From positions 21,350-85,349 of the forward strand of contig NZ_FMAY01000017.1 of the NCBI RefSeq assembly GCF_900094925.1: a stretch of DNA of 64,000 nucleotides. The letters run 5' to 3'. The notes under the pieces are model-generated. The model was not told where the DNA came from, did not search any database, and worked only from the letters and a program-made list of their open reading frames with translations. The first letter of the stretch is position 1. Each line of letters opens with the position of its first letter. The position numbers and the translations under genes are program-made. This document shows positions 9,418 through 18,953 of this stretch, piece after piece. Origin of the DNA: Kosakonia oryzendophytica (GTDB lineage: Bacteria > Pseudomonadota > Gammaproteobacteria > Enterobacterales > Enterobacteriaceae).

Positions 9418-10038
9418 TTAACGAGAGATGATCAGATGAATGCCGAAACCGGCGAACAGCGCACCGGCGAAACCGTCGATCCACTTCGCCAGACGCTGAT
9501 AACCACGACGGATCTTCGGCAAGGCGAACAGACTGGCCACCACAGTAAACCAGGCGAATGTTTCCAGCGCAATCAACACAAAGATGCCCCAACGCGCGCC
9601 CGCGCCTACGCTGTCACCGACAAACAGCGAAAACACCGAACCAAAATAGATGATCGCTTTCGGGTTAGCGAGGTTAGTGAGTAAGCCTTTCATAAAGCTG
9701 CGACCGCTGGCCGCCAGCTCAACCTGCGGCGCATCGCCGCTTTTCTGTTCTTTTTTCAGCGCCCCACGCAGCATCTGATAACCCATCCAGCACAGGTACA
9801 AGCCGCCGCCCACCATAATAATGTTATGCAGCCAGGCCATTTTTTCGAGGATCAGGTTCAGCCCGAGCAGCGCCACGCCAGCCCAGACCATGACACCGGT
9901 GGTAATACCGAGTACGCCCATCATCGCTTCTTTACGCGAGCGGCTCACGGCAGTTTGAGAGACGAAGAAGAAATCCGGACCGGGGCTCATCAGTGCAACA
10001 ATGTGCACAAGCGCAACGGTGAGAAATAGCATCAACAT
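9418..10038 (-). CDS. rhtC: Threonine efflux protein RhtC
   Basis: Second LysE/RhtB-family exporter, also 206 residues, with the motif LMSPGPDFFFVSQTA near residue 17 and LTNLANPKAIIYF mid-protein. In E. coli it exports threonine. It lies downstream of recQ in the same direction, 61 bases away. Confidence 0.96.
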   Translation of the reverse strand: MLMLFLTVALVHIVALMSPGPDFFFVSQTAVSRSRKEAMMGVLGITTGVMVWAGVALLGLNLILEKMAWLHNIIMVGGGLYLCWMGYQMLRGALKKEQKSGDAPQVELAASGRSFMKGLLTNLANPKAIIYFGSVFSLFVGDSVGAGARWGIFVLIALETFAWFTVVASLFALPKIRRGYQRLAKWIDGFAGALFAGFGIHLIISR

Positions 10039-10099
10039 AGATAACTCGCGGGGAAAGAGTTCAGTGAGTCATTATCCTCGCACTTTTCCTGCGGGCTGA

Positions 10100-11926
10100 C
10101 TACTCCTCTTCACCGTCGATATGGGCACGGATTAGCGCCATAAATTCCTGCCCGAAACGTTCGAGCTTACGCGTTCCCACGCCGTTCACGCTGAGCATTT
10201 CCCCGGGCGAGAGCGGCATCTGCTCAGCCATTTCAATCAGCGTAGCATCGTTAAATACCACATACGGTGGAATATTCTCTTCGTCGGCAATGGCCTTACG
10301 CAGTTTACGTAATTTGGCAAACAGCTTGCGATCATAGTTACCCACGGCCGCTTTTTGCATGACTTTTGACTTCAGCGCCGCCATACGCGGCACGGCCAGC
10401 ATCAGCGGTACATCCGCGCGCAATATCGGTCGCGCGGCCTCGGTGAGTTGCAGCGCGGAGTGCTGGGCGATGTTCTGCGTGGCGAAGCCTAAATGGATCA
10501 ACTGGCGGATCACGCTGACCCAATGCTCATGGCTATGATCGCGCCCGATCCCGTAAACCGGTAATTTGTCGTGCCCCATTTCGCGGATCCGCTGATTATT
10601 GGCGCCGCGCAGCACTTCCACCACGTACCCCATCCCAAAGCGCTGGTTCACGCGATAAATCGCCGACAGCGCTTTTTGCGCGTCCTGCAAACCGTCATAC
10701 TGCCGTGGTGGATCGAGACAAATATCACAGTTGCCGCACGGCTCCTGCCGCCCTTCGCCAAAGTAATTCAGCAGCACCAAACGGCGGCAGGTTTGCGCTT
10801 CAGCAAACGCGCCCATCGCATTAAGTTTATGCCGTTCAATATCCTGTAACGGCCCGGCGGGTTTCTCCTCCAGGCAGCGACGCAGCCATGCCATATCCGC
10901 CGGATCGTAAAACAGCATCGCTTCCGCTGGCAGGCCGTCTCGCCCGGCGCGGCCTGTTTCCTGATAATAGGATTCGATATTTCGCGGAATATCGAAATGC
11001 ACCACAAAACGGACGTTGGGTTTATTGATGCCCATCCCGAACGCCACCGTCGCCACCACGATTTGCAGATCGTCGCGCTGGAACTGCTCCTGCACGCGTG
11101 CACGCACATCGTTCTCCAGACCCGCATGGTAGGCTGCGGCGCTAAAACCGCGGCTTTGCAGACGCGCGGCGGTGTCTTCCACTTTCGCGCGACTGTTGCA
11201 GTAAATAATCCCGGATTTGCCGCGTTGCTCCTGCACATAGCGCAGGAGTTGATCAAGCGGCTTGAATTTTTCCATCAGCATGTAGCGGATGTTAGGACGA
11301 TCGAAGCTGCTAACCTGAATAAGCGGGTTGTTAAGCCCCAGAAGGTTAACAATATCGCGGCGGGTCGTGTCGTCTGCGGTGGCGGTCAGTGCCATAAACG
11401 GCACGGCGGGGAGCATCTGGCGCAACTGACCCAGCGCAGCGTATTCCGGGCGGAAATCGTGCCCCCATTGGGAAATACAGTGTGCTTCATCCACCGCCAG
11501 CAATACCGGGTTCCACTGGCGAAGCTGATCCAGGAAGTTGTCGAGCATCAGCCGTTCGGGGGCGATATACAACAACCGGATATGCCCGTTGCGACACCCC
11601 GCGAGTACCTCAAGCTGCTGCTCGCGGCTTTGCGTTGAATTCAGGCACGCCGCCGCCACGCCATTGGCAAGCAGTTGATCGACCTGGTCTTTCATCAATG
11701 AGATCAGCGGCGATACCACCACCGTCAGACCATCCAATACCAGCGCCGGGATCTGATAGCACAGCGATTTCCCGCCGCCTGTCGGCATCACCACCAGGCA
11801 GTCGCGACCGCCAAGCACCGTATCGATGATGTCCTGTTGGCCCGGGCGGAACTGCTGGTAGCCAAAGGTTTCCTGCAAAACCTGTTTAGCCAGCGATTCC
11901 TGATTCAATACTTCCGCCTGCGCCAC
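10100..11926 (-). CDS. recQ: ATP-dependent DNA helicase RecQ
   Basis: 3'-5' helicase acting in RecF-pathway recombination and in suppression of illegitimate exchange. 608 residues. Walker A is MPTGGGKS (near residue 50), the DEAH box is [10 protein letters not shown], and motif VI is [10 protein letters not shown]. The zinc site CGNCDIC follows, then a winged-helix segment and a C-terminal HRDC domain. All family domains are complete. Confidence 0.97.
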   Translation of the reverse strand: MAQAEVLNQESLAKQVLQETFGYQQFRPGQQDIIDTVLGGRDCLVVMPTGGGKSLCYQIPALVLDGLTVVVSPLISLMKDQVDQLLANGVAAACLNSTQSREQQLEVLAGCRNGHIRLLYIAPERLMLDNFLDQLRQWNPVLLAVDEAHCISQWGHDFRPEYAALGQLRQMLPAVPFMALTATADDTTRRDIVNLLGLNNPLIQVSSFDRPNIRYMLMEKFKPLDQLLRYVQEQRGKSGIIYCNSRAKVEDTAARLQSRGFSAAAYHAGLENDVRARVQEQFQRDDLQIVVATVAFGMGINKPNVRFVVHFDIPRNIESYYQETGRAGRDGLPAEAMLFYDPADMAWLRRCLEEKPAGPLQDIERHKLNAMGAFAEAQTCRRLVLLNYFGEGRQEPCGNCDICLDPPRQYDGLQDAQKALSAIYRVNQRFGMGYVVEVLRGANNQRIREMGHDKLPVYGIGRDHSHEHWVSVIRQLIHLGFATQNIAQHSALQLTEAARPILRADVPLMLAVPRMAALKSKVMQKAAVGNYDRKLFAKLRKLRKAIADEENIPPYVVFNDATLIEMAEQMPLSPGEMLSVNGVGTRKLERFGQEFMALIRAHIDGEEE

Positions 11927-11944
11927 AATGACCCCATCTGCCTG

Positions 11945-11975
11945 AAATAAAAACAGGCGCTATTTTCAGCGCCTG
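11945..11975 (-). terminator. pldA terminator
   Basis: CAGGCGCT/AGCGCCTG stem (11954-11961 and 11968-11975). Read on the minus strand it is followed by TTTTTATTT. It ends pldA transcription ahead of recQ. Confidence 0.85.
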
Positions 11976-11994
11976 CGCCGGAAACTGCAATGCT

Positions 11995-12864
11995 TTAAAA
12001 CAGATCGTTAAGCATCACGCCTACGCCAACACGGGTTTGATTAAAGTTATAGTCAATCAGCGATTCGCCGTAGCCGCTATACACTTGGGTATAAAGGCGC
12101 ACGTGTTTGGTGACGGGATAGCTTAAACCAATTTCTGCGCCGCCATAGCCGGTGTTCCAGTTATATTGGCCTTTTGCACTGAGGATCGCATCACCCAATT
12201 GGTAGCCGATTTTCAGCTGGTAGTAGCCCATATATTTGGTGATGTCCGGGTTATCATCCGTTGAACCCACCACATACCACGGCTTCACTTCGACCAGCCA
12301 GTTGCCCTGTTGCGCCATCAGACGCGTATAAAGGCGGTTCCAGCTACGGGACGTTGGGTCAGAGCGGCCATTCGAGTCATGGTTAAAACCGAACTCCACG
12401 TCACGCAGTGTCCAACCAGCTAGTTCGTAATCGGTCGCAAACCCCAGGAACAACTGCGGCTCATAGTTTGTCTCGCGAAACGGCGAAGACTCAGAGCTGT
12501 TCGAAAGCTGCCACCAGGATTTTTGCGTATAGGAGCCGCCGAACACGGAGTTTGGCCCAAGGATCCCGCGCCATAACGGGAATGCGAGGCTCAGCTGAAA
12601 TTTGACCTCATCTTTGCGCGCATTATCTGACCAGTTATACGATCGGATCGCTTCTTTGTTCAGATCGCTGGTATCCGTGTAGATAACGTAGTTGGATTCA
12701 TACGGATAGAGCGTGAAGGGATTATCATGCTCCTGCAATAAATTGGCGATGATGCTGCCGCGCACGGCGGGCGCATCATGAACTTCTTTTACCGTTGCTT
12801 CCTGTGCGTATACCGTAAATGGCAGCGCAAGCACTGCGAAAAGCCAACCCAGAGAGGTCCGCAT
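11995..12864 (-). CDS. pldA: Outer membrane phospholipase A PldA
   Basis: Calcium-dependent outer-membrane phospholipase of 289 residues. The signal peptide is cut after VYA (residue 20) to give mature QEATVK. The catalytic His and Ser are in the FNHDSNGRSD motif (precursor about 162 and 164). The C-terminus ends in Phe, as required for assembly of an outer-membrane barrel. It forms a dimer when phospholipids reach the outer leaflet. It is divergent from yigI. Confidence 0.97.
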   Translation of the reverse strand: MRTSLGWLFAVLALPFTVYAQEATVKEVHDAPAVRGSIIANLLQEHDNPFTLYPYESNYVIYTDTSDLNKEAIRSYNWSDNARKDEVKFQLSLAFPLWRGILGPNSVFGGSYTQKSWWQLSNSSESSPFRETNYEPQLFLGFATDYELAGWTLRDVEFGFNHDSNGRSDPTSRSWNRLYTRLMAQQGNWLVEVKPWYVVGSTDDNPDITKYMGYYQLKIGYQLGDAILSAKGQYNWNTGYGGAEIGLSYPVTKHVRLYTQVYSGYGESLIDYNFNQTRVGVGVMLNDLF

Positions 12865-13024
12865 TGGTGTGGTGCTCCCAAAACATATTGTTGACGTGAA
12901 TTTCTTCCCAGAAAGTATTCTACATATTTATTGAGTAACTGCTCATGTATCGGTTCCGAAAGTGGAAATCAACAAACGATAAGCATATTATCAACATTTT
13001 CTTAACTCATCGGATCAGATAATT

Positions 13025-13492
13025 ATGTCAGGTGTTCTCACAGCGGAAGAAGTTCTGAAAACGGTAGGTGAGATTTTTGTTTACCACATGCCTTTTAACC
13101 GCGCGTTAGGGCTGGAGCTGGAGCGTTATGAAAAAGAGTACGCACAGCTGGGTTTCACCAATCAGCCCATGATGGTGGGTAACTGGGCACAGAGCATTTT
13201 ACATGGCGGCGTTATCGCTTCGGCGCTGGATGTCGCTGCCGGTCTGGTGTGCGTCGGCAGCACGTTGACGCGTCATGAAACCATCAGCGAAGAGGAGCTG
13301 CGCCAGCGTTTATCGCGAATGGGCACCATTGATTTGCGCGTCGATTACCTGCGCCCGGGGCGCGGTAACCGCTTCACCGCCAGCAGTAGTTTGCTGCGCG
13401 CAGGCAACAAAGTGGCGGTTGCTCGCGTGGAGCTGCATAACGAAGAGCAGCTCTATATCGCCAGCGCTACTGCCACTTATATGGTGGGGTGA
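13025..13492 (+). CDS. yigI: Hotdog-fold thioesterase YigI
   Basis: 155-residue PaaI-like acyl-CoA thioesterase. The hotdog signature is in [16 protein letters not shown] (near residues 60-76), where the HGG turn and the Asp form the usual active site. The exact substrate is not visible in the sequence; E. coli YigI is described as acting on medium- and long-chain acyl-CoA. It is followed 51 bases later by rarD. Confidence 0.9.
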   Translation: MSGVLTAEEVLKTVGEIFVYHMPFNRALGLELERYEKEYAQLGFTNQPMMVGNWAQSILHGGVIASALDVAAGLVCVGSTLTRHETISEEELRQRLSRMGTIDLRVDYLRPGRGNRFTASSSLLRAGNKVAVARVELHNEEQLYIASATATYMVG

Positions 13493-13543
13493 GACGGTAA
13501 AATCGGGTAACATTAGGGTTCATTTCAGCCAAGAGTTTTCCTG

Positions 13544-14440
13544 ATGGATGCAAAACAGACGCGGCTGGGCGTGTTACTCGCCCTGGCCGCCTATTTTATT
13601 TGGGGTGTCGCCCCGGCCTATTTCAAAGTGATTTGGTACGTCCCGGCCGACGAAATCCTGACGCACCGCGTTATCTGGTCTTTCTTCTTTATGCTGGCGT
13701 TAATCAGCGTTAGCCGACAGTGGAACAGTGTTAAAGCTCTGCTGCATACCCCGAAAAAGATCCTGTTGCTGGCGCTTTCCGCCGTGCTGATCGGCGGTAA
13801 CTGGCTGCTGTTTATTTGGGCGGTGAACCACAACCATATGCTGGAAGCCAGCCTGGGTTACTTTATTAACCCGCTGGTGAATATCCTGCTGGGAATGCTG
13901 TTTTTGGGTGAGCGTTTTCGCCCTATGCAATGGTTAGCGGTGTTACTGGCCGGTATCGGTGTGCTGGTGCAACTGTGGACCTTCGGTTCGTTACCCATCA
14001 TCGCGCTGGGTCTGGCGTTTAGCTTCGCGTTCTATGGCTTGCTGCGCAAAAAAATCGCCGTCGACGCGCAAACCGGCATGCTGGTAGAGACGCTGTGGCT
14101 ATTGCCTGTGGCAGCAATATGGCTGTTCGGCATTACGGACAGCCCGACCAGTCACATGGGACAAAACAGCCTGTCGCTTAATCTGCTGCTGATCGCCGCA
14201 GGTGTCGTCACTACCGTACCGCTGCTCTGCTTTACCGGCGCGGCAACACGTCTGCGTTTGTCGACGCTCGGCTTTTTCCAGTATATCGGGCCGACGTTAA
14301 TGTTCCTGCTGGCAGTATTGTTCTATGGCGAGCATCCGGGCACAGATAAGATGGTGACTTTTGGCTTTATCTGGGTTGCGCTGGCTATCTTTGTCATCGA
14401 TGCCATTTATACCCAACGCGGTTTTCGCAAAAAGGCATAA
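13544..14440 (+). CDS. rarD: EamA transporter RarD
   Basis: 298-residue inner-membrane protein with about ten hydrophobic helices, a member of the RarD (chloramphenicol-sensitive) branch. The motif AYFIWGVAPAYFK is near residue 17. Its physiological substrate is not established. Confidence 0.94.
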   Translation: MDAKQTRLGVLLALAAYFIWGVAPAYFKVIWYVPADEILTHRVIWSFFFMLALISVSRQWNSVKALLHTPKKILLLALSAVLIGGNWLLFIWAVNHNHMLEASLGYFINPLVNILLGMLFLGERFRPMQWLAVLLAGIGVLVQLWTFGSLPIIALGLAFSFAFYGLLRKKIAVDAQTGMLVETLWLLPVAAIWLFGITDSPTSHMGQNSLSLNLLLIAAGVVTTVPLLCFTGAATRLRLSTLGFFQYIGPTLMFLLAVLFYGEHPGTDKMVTFGFIWVALAIFVIDAIYTQRGFRKKA

Positions 14441-14447
14441 TCAATTA

Positions 14448-14472
14448 AACGGGCGGAACAGAGCCGCCCGTT
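14448..14472 (+). terminator. rarD terminator
   Basis: AACGGGCGG/CCGCCCGTT, a 9-bp stem directly after the rarD stop. The U tract is short (TTGTCT). Confidence 0.6.
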
Positions 14473-14583
14473 GTCTATAAATACGCAAAATATTCATAGT
14501 TAAGATTTATCTTAATCGCATGTAAATGACGAAATGCTATATTCCCGGCCTTCGTCATATGCGCCATTCAGGATGAATTGGAA

Positions 14584-14994
14584 ATGATCCGCAGGATTTT
14601 TTTGCCTTCAGGCAAAATGTGCCTTATGCGTGGGCCGTATATCCTTATCTTTTTGCTTCTGCATATTATCTTTTTACTGGCGTTCTTCAGCCTGGTTGGC
14701 ATACCCGTTGTGCCGCTACTCTGCATCCTGATTTATACCTGGGTGAAGATCAACATCAATGCGCAACGGTGTCGTGATAGCGGCGGAAAAGCCCGTTATA
14801 TCGTTATTTCGTCCATCCTCGTTTATTTCGCTTCATTGGTTGTCGCCGGCCTCGGATACGTTGGCGATGACGACTGCATGCTGCTGGGCGTGAGAATTTA
14901 CTTCGCCTACGACGGCCTGGTGTTCTTTTTCTTAATGTTGGCGCCTACCCAGATAAAAAAACAAACTAATTCAATAGACAGGATTTCTATTTAG
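14584..14994 (+). CDS. yigG: Small inner-membrane protein YigG
   Basis: About 136 residues with a positively charged N-terminus (MIRRIFLPSGK) and three or four hydrophobic segments. The loop ININAQRCRDSGGKA resembles the conserved Arg/Asp/Gly stretch of DUF805 membrane proteins; that link is by eye. ATG 14584 is chosen because AGGA lies about ten bases ahead; a TTG two codons earlier is possible. It stops nine bases before yigF, and both genes share the synteny of E. coli yigG-yigF. Function is unknown. Confidence 0.8.
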   Translation: MIRRIFLPSGKMCLMRGPYILIFLLLHIIFLLAFFSLVGIPVVPLLCILIYTWVKININAQRCRDSGGKARYIVISSILVYFASLVVAGLGYVGDDDCMLLGVRIYFAYDGLVFFFLMLAPTQIKKQTNSIDRISI

Positions 14995-15003
14995 GAGAGG
15001 AAA

Positions 15004-15396
15004 ATGAGTACTATCAGCAATTATGATTATCAGAATGACGCATCGCTGAATGACAAGTGGAAGTTTCGCTTCGCATTCTTTGAAAAGCACGGTTATCCCG
15101 CATTCTGGGGGCTTTCCCCGGCGTGGAAAGAAGCCTTTAAAGGGATGACTTTCGGTCAGAAGAGAAAAGTGTCCATGAACTACTTCGCCTTTTTCTTTCC
15201 GTTTATTTATCTCTTTATTCTTGGCTTATGGAAAAAGGCACTGCTGGTCATCGTGCTTAACGTTGTGGTCTTCGTGCTCGCGGTTATTTCCGGTGTCGGC
15301 TTTCTGGGCTATCTGGTAAACGCCATTGTCGCTATGCGAACAAACATCTGGTATTACGATTATAAAACGAAGGGTATCCAGGACTGGAGCATCTGA
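15004..15396 (+). CDS. yigF: DUF2628-type membrane protein YigF
   Basis: 130-residue protein with a soluble, aromatic-rich N-terminal half (KWKFRFAFFEKHG, FWGLSPAWKEAFKG) and two or three membrane segments in the second half. This arrangement is typical of DUF2628 proteins. It has a good ribosome site (AGGAGAGG) six bases ahead of the ATG, in the gap after yigG. Function is unknown. Confidence 0.85.
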   Translation: MSTISNYDYQNDASLNDKWKFRFAFFEKHGYPAFWGLSPAWKEAFKGMTFGQKRKVSMNYFAFFFPFIYLFILGLWKKALLVIVLNVVVFVLAVISGVGFLGYLVNAIVAMRTNIWYYDYKTKGIQDWSI

Positions 15397-15398
15397 AT

Positions 15399-15432
15399 AA
15401 AAAAGGTTCAGCGCAGGCTGAACCTTTTTTGA
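15399..15432. terminator. Bidirectional terminator between yigF and corA
   Basis: AAGGTTCAGC/GCTGAACCTT stem with a GCAG loop. It is flanked by an A run on the left and a T run on the right, so it can stop both convergent transcripts. Confidence 0.9.
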
Positions 15433-15435
15433 TCG

Positions 15436-16386
15436 TTAAAGCCAGTTACGGCGTTTAAAGTAGAGATACGGCGCAAGCCCGGCGAGGATCATAAAGATAA
15501 TCGCCCCTGGGTAACCAAAGCTCCAGTGCAGTTCCGGCATAAATTCGAAGTTCATCCCGTAACTCGAGGCCACCAGCGTTGGCGGCAGGAATACGACGGA
15601 AACCACCGAGAAAATCTTAATGATGCGGTTCTGCTCAATATTGATGAACCCCATTGCCGCCTGCATCAGAAAGTTCACTTTCTGGAACAGCGATTCGTTG
15701 TGCGGCAGCAGGGATTCGATATCGCGCAGGATCTCGCGCGCTTGTTCCAGTTGACCCGCCGGCAAACGCGCTTTGCGCACCAGGAAGTTCAGCGCGCGCT
15801 GGGTATCCATCAAACAGAGGCGAACCTTCCAGCCAATATCTTCCTGCTCCGCCAGCGTTGAAAGCGCCTCGTCATACTCGTCGCCCTGCTGACCTTCCAT
15901 AATCACCCGGCTCAGCTTTTCCAGATCGCTGTAAATGTTTTCGATTTCATCCGCCAGCTGTTCGATTTTCGTTTCGAACAGATCCAGCAACAGTTCGTAA
16001 GCGTTGCCGTCCACCATTTCCTGGCTGCGGGCGCGCATACGATAGAGGCGAAATGCCGGCAGTTCCCGCTCACGCAGTGTGAACAGGCGACCTTCGCGAA
16101 TGGTAAATGCTACCGTTGAGTTACCTGCATGATCTTCGGCATCTTCAAAAAAGAAGAAGGAGTGGATGTGCAGACCGTCTTCGTCTTCAAAAAAACGCGC
16201 CGACGCCTCGATGTCTTCCAGTTCAGGTCGGGTGGCCAGGTTCTGGCCCAATTCCGTTTGCACGCGGGTACGTTCTTCATCGTCCGGCTCGACTAAATCA
16301 ACCCAAACAGAGCTGGCGAGGTGTTTGATTTCGTCAGCCTCAAGGCGGGTTAAACGATTGTTTTCCAGTTGAAATGCGCTCAGCAT
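15436..16386 (-). CDS. corA: Magnesium/cobalt transporter CorA
   Basis: Pentameric inner-membrane Mg2+ channel, 316 residues, with a large cytoplasmic funnel and two C-terminal helices. The selectivity motif YGMN is present ([12 protein letters not shown]), and the protein ends with the basic FKRRNWL tail. The start [10 protein letters not shown] matches the family; an in-frame upstream ATG would add 16 residues from the leader and is rejected. The leader carries corL and strong hairpins, described separately. Confidence 0.97.
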   Translation of the reverse strand: MLSAFQLENNRLTRLEADEIKHLASSVWVDLVEPDDEERTRVQTELGQNLATRPELEDIEASARFFEDEDGLHIHSFFFFEDAEDHAGNSTVAFTIREGRLFTLRERELPAFRLYRMRARSQEMVDGNAYELLLDLFETKIEQLADEIENIYSDLEKLSRVIMEGQQGDEYDEALSTLAEQEDIGWKVRLCLMDTQRALNFLVRKARLPAGQLEQAREILRDIESLLPHNESLFQKVNFLMQAAMGFINIEQNRIIKIFSVVSVVFLPPTLVASSYGMNFEFMPELHWSFGYPGAIIFMILAGLAPYLYFKRRNWL

Positions 16387-16510
16387 GGCCGGGACTCCCA
16401 ATGCAAAAAATATCGGACAGTTCGGAGGGCACACAGAAACGACAGGGGTTTCAGACCATTAAACAGCCTGACTCAGCGCGACGGGGACAAAGCGGGTCGC
16501 TGACAACCTC

Positions 16511-16540
16511 TAAGGCTATCAGCATGAGGAGATAGCCTTA
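16511..16540 (-). promoter_or_regulatory. corA leader stem-loop overlapping the corL stop codon
   Basis: A perfect 10-bp stem TAAGGCTATC/GATAGCCTTA encloses a 10-base loop. It covers the corL stop codon, so a ribosome finishing corL would disrupt it. A second hairpin, TTCCTG/CAGGAA at 16548-16564, lies inside corL. In Salmonella, alternative folds of this leader, set by corL translation, control Rho-dependent termination before corA. Confidence 0.7.
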
Positions 16541-16594
16541 GGAGTTGTTCCTGAAGAACAGGAAATTGAGCCAGTATCTACTGGGTGTGTCCAA
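16538..16594 (-). CDS. corL: Candidate corA leader peptide CorL
   Basis: An 18-codon reading frame starting with TTG and ending in TAA, encoding LDTPSRYWLNFLFFRNNS (Met at position 1 if initiated). It is preceded by AAGAGGA with an eight-base gap. Its position, about 150 bases before corA and with stem-loops inside and at its stop, is that of corL in Salmonella, where translation of the short frame prevents or permits Rho termination in response to Mg2+. Assignment rests on position and structure; I did not compare it residue by residue. Confidence 0.65.
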   Translation of the reverse strand: MDTPSRYWLNFLFFRNNS

Positions 16595-16626
16595 GGCGAA
16601 TGTCCTCTTAGCGTGATCGTGCGCGC

Positions 16627-16655
16627 ATGTTACGCCAGCAAAAATGCAGCGTCAA
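16627..16655 (-). promoter_or_regulatory. corA promoter
   Basis: TTGACG (16650-16655) and TAACAT (16627-16632) are separated by exactly 17 bases on the minus strand, a strong sigma-70 match. The start would be near 16620, giving a leader of about 230 bases that contains corL. Confidence 0.75.
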
Positions 16656-16742
16656 CACGCAACGAAACGCGAAAGAGCAATATTTGCCCTTCAGCGTATA
16701 AGGCTAGCAGATTATTGCAAAATAATGATATTTTTCTGAAAG

Positions 16743-18905
16743 TTACACGGTTTCGAGCTTCGCATAAGCGGCGACCAGCCATTTAATGCCCTGCCCCTGG
16801 AAAGCCACCTGCAAACGGCTGTGCTCGCCGCTGCCTTCCATGTTCACCACCGTGCCTTCCCCAAACTTGGCGTGGCGCACGCGCTGGCCTAGTTTGTAAC
16901 CCGTGTCGCTCTGCGCAACCGGCGTCCCCATACGCTGATGGCTGACCGGACGGCTGATGCTGGCGCGCAGACGCACCTCTTCCACACACTCTTCCGGCAG
17001 TTCACCAATAAAGCGCGACGGACGATGGTACACCTCTTTGCCGTACAGACGACGGGTTTCCGCGTAGGTTAAAGTCAGCTTTTGCATCGCCCGGGTCACA
17101 CCCACGTAAGCAAGCCGACGTTCCTCCTCCAGACGCCCACCTTCATCCAGCGACATCTGGCTCGGGAACATACCCTCTTCCATCCCAACGATAAACACCT
17201 GTGGGAACTCCAGACCTTTTGCTGAATGCAGCGTCATCAATTGCACAGCATCCTGCCAGGTATCCGCCTGCCCTTCGCCCGCTTCCAGTGCAGCGTGGGA
17301 GAGAAAAGCCTGCAGCGGCATTAAATCTTCGTCTTCTTCGTTGTAGCTGAACTGACGTGTTGCCGTGACCAGTTCCTCTAAGTTCTCGATGCGCGTCTGG
17401 CCTTTCTCGCCTTTTTCCTGTTCGTACATCATGCGCAAACCGGAGTCTTTCACCACGCGGTCAGTTTGCACATGTAGTGGCAGATCCGCCGTCTCTTGTG
17501 CCAGTGCATCAATCAATTCGAGGAAACGTTGCAAGGCGCTGGCAGCACGCCCGGCCAGTACTTTTTCCTGTAACAACTCACGGGTTGCCTGCCACAGCGT
17601 CAACTGACGGTCACGGGAGGTCTGGCGCACCACATCCAGCGTGCGGTCGCCAATACCGCGTGTTGGGGTATTCACTACGCGCTCAAAAGCCGCATCGTCA
17701 TTACGGTTGGCGATCAGGCGCAGATAGGAGAGCGCATCTTTGATCTCCTGGCGTTCGAAGAAGCGCATACCGCCATAAATGCGATATGGCATACTCGCCT
17801 GCAACAGCGCCTCTTCCAGAACACGCGATTGGGCGTTACTGCGATAGAGAATGGCGCATTTTTCCAGTGCCCCGCCGTTGTCCTGCCAGGTTTTGATACG
17901 GTTAACCACAAACCGGGCTTCATCCAGCTCGTTGAACGCGCAGTAGAGGGAAATCGGCTCGCCGTCGACGCCATCGGTCCACAGTTTTTTCCCCAGCCGC
18001 CCATTGTTATTTTCAATCAGGGCGTTAGCTGCACTGAGTATATTGCTGGTGGAACGGTAGTTTTGCTCCAGACGGATGGTTTCCGCACCGGGGAAATCTT
18101 TCAGGAAACGCTGGATGTTTTCCACCTGCGCGCCACGCCAGCCGTAAATGGACTGGTCATCATCACCGACGATCATCACCTTACCGGTATCACCCGCCAG
18201 CAGACGGATCCACGCATATTGAATGTTGTTGGTATCCTGGAATTCGTCCACCAGGATGTTGGTAAAGCGCTCGCGATAGTGCTGCAAAATGTGTGGCTTG
18301 TTCAGCCACAACTCGTGGGCACGCAGTAACAGCTCGGCAAAATCCACCAGCCCGGCGCGATCGCAGGCTTCCTGGTAGGCCTGGTACACTTTCTGCCAGG
18401 TTTGCTCCACCGGATTGCCGAAACTTTGAATATGATGCGGGCGGATGCCTTCATCTTTCTGCCCGTTGATGTACCACATGGCCTGCCGCGGCGGCCACTG
18501 CTTCTCATCAAGGTTCATAGCCTTAATCAGACGCTTAAGCAACCTGAGCTGGTCTTCGCTATCGAGGATCTGAAAGTCCTGCGGCAGATTGGCGTCCATA
18601 TGGTGCGCGCGCAACAGGCGGTGCGCCAGCCCGTGGAATGTGCCAACCCACATTCCACCCTGAGAGGTGCCCATCAGTTGACCGATACGGTGGCGCATTT
18701 CCGCCGCCGCTTTGTTGGTAAACGTGACCGCCATAATCGAATACGGCGAGCAATTTTCTACGGTCATCAACCAGGCGATACGGTGTACCAGCACACGCGT
18801 CTTACCGCTCCCTGCGCCCGCCAGCACCAGCATATTGCTGCGCGTCGCGGCTACGGCGTCGCGTTGTTTGTCATTGAGGCTGTCGAGCAGATAAGAAACG
18901 TCCAT
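16743..18905 (-). CDS. uvrD: DNA helicase II UvrD
   Basis: 3'-5' superfamily 1 helicase of nucleotide excision and mismatch repair, 720 residues. Walker A is AGAGSGKT (near residue 30), motif II is VDEFQDTN, motif III is [13 protein letters not shown] and motif IV includes EQNYRST. The C-terminal Tudor-like tail (KFGEGTVVNMEGSG) that contacts RNA polymerase in E. coli is present. The second Met is used as start because it matches the family N-terminus MDVSYLLDSLND. A LexA box lies 21-36 bases upstream. Confidence 0.97.
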   Translation of the reverse strand: MDVSYLLDSLNDKQRDAVAATRSNMLVLAGAGSGKTRVLVHRIAWLMTVENCSPYSIMAVTFTNKAAAEMRHRIGQLMGTSQGGMWVGTFHGLAHRLLRAHHMDANLPQDFQILDSEDQLRLLKRLIKAMNLDEKQWPPRQAMWYINGQKDEGIRPHHIQSFGNPVEQTWQKVYQAYQEACDRAGLVDFAELLLRAHELWLNKPHILQHYRERFTNILVDEFQDTNNIQYAWIRLLAGDTGKVMIVGDDDQSIYGWRGAQVENIQRFLKDFPGAETIRLEQNYRSTSNILSAANALIENNNGRLGKKLWTDGVDGEPISLYCAFNELDEARFVVNRIKTWQDNGGALEKCAILYRSNAQSRVLEEALLQASMPYRIYGGMRFFERQEIKDALSYLRLIANRNDDAAFERVVNTPTRGIGDRTLDVVRQTSRDRQLTLWQATRELLQEKVLAGRAASALQRFLELIDALAQETADLPLHVQTDRVVKDSGLRMMYEQEKGEKGQTRIENLEELVTATRQFSYNEEDEDLMPLQAFLSHAALEAGEGQADTWQDAVQLMTLHSAKGLEFPQVFIVGMEEGMFPSQMSLDEGGRLEEERRLAYVGVTRAMQKLTLTYAETRRLYGKEVYHRPSRFIGELPEECVEEVRLRASISRPVSHQRMGTPVAQSDTGYKLGQRVRHAKFGEGTVVNMEGSGEHSRLQVAFQGQGIKWLVAAYAKLETV

Positions 18906-18925
18906 GGGCACCGTCGCGAAAATTA

Positions 18926-18941
18926 CTGGAAATTTATACAG
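18926..18941 (-). promoter_or_regulatory. LexA (SOS) box of uvrD
   Basis: CTGTATAAATTTCCAG on the minus strand fits CTGT-N8-ACAG with one mismatch in the last half-site. This is the position of the known uvrD SOS box, so uvrD can be induced by DNA damage apart from the upstream genes. Confidence 0.8.
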
Positions 18942-18953
18942 AGCTGTTGGTGA

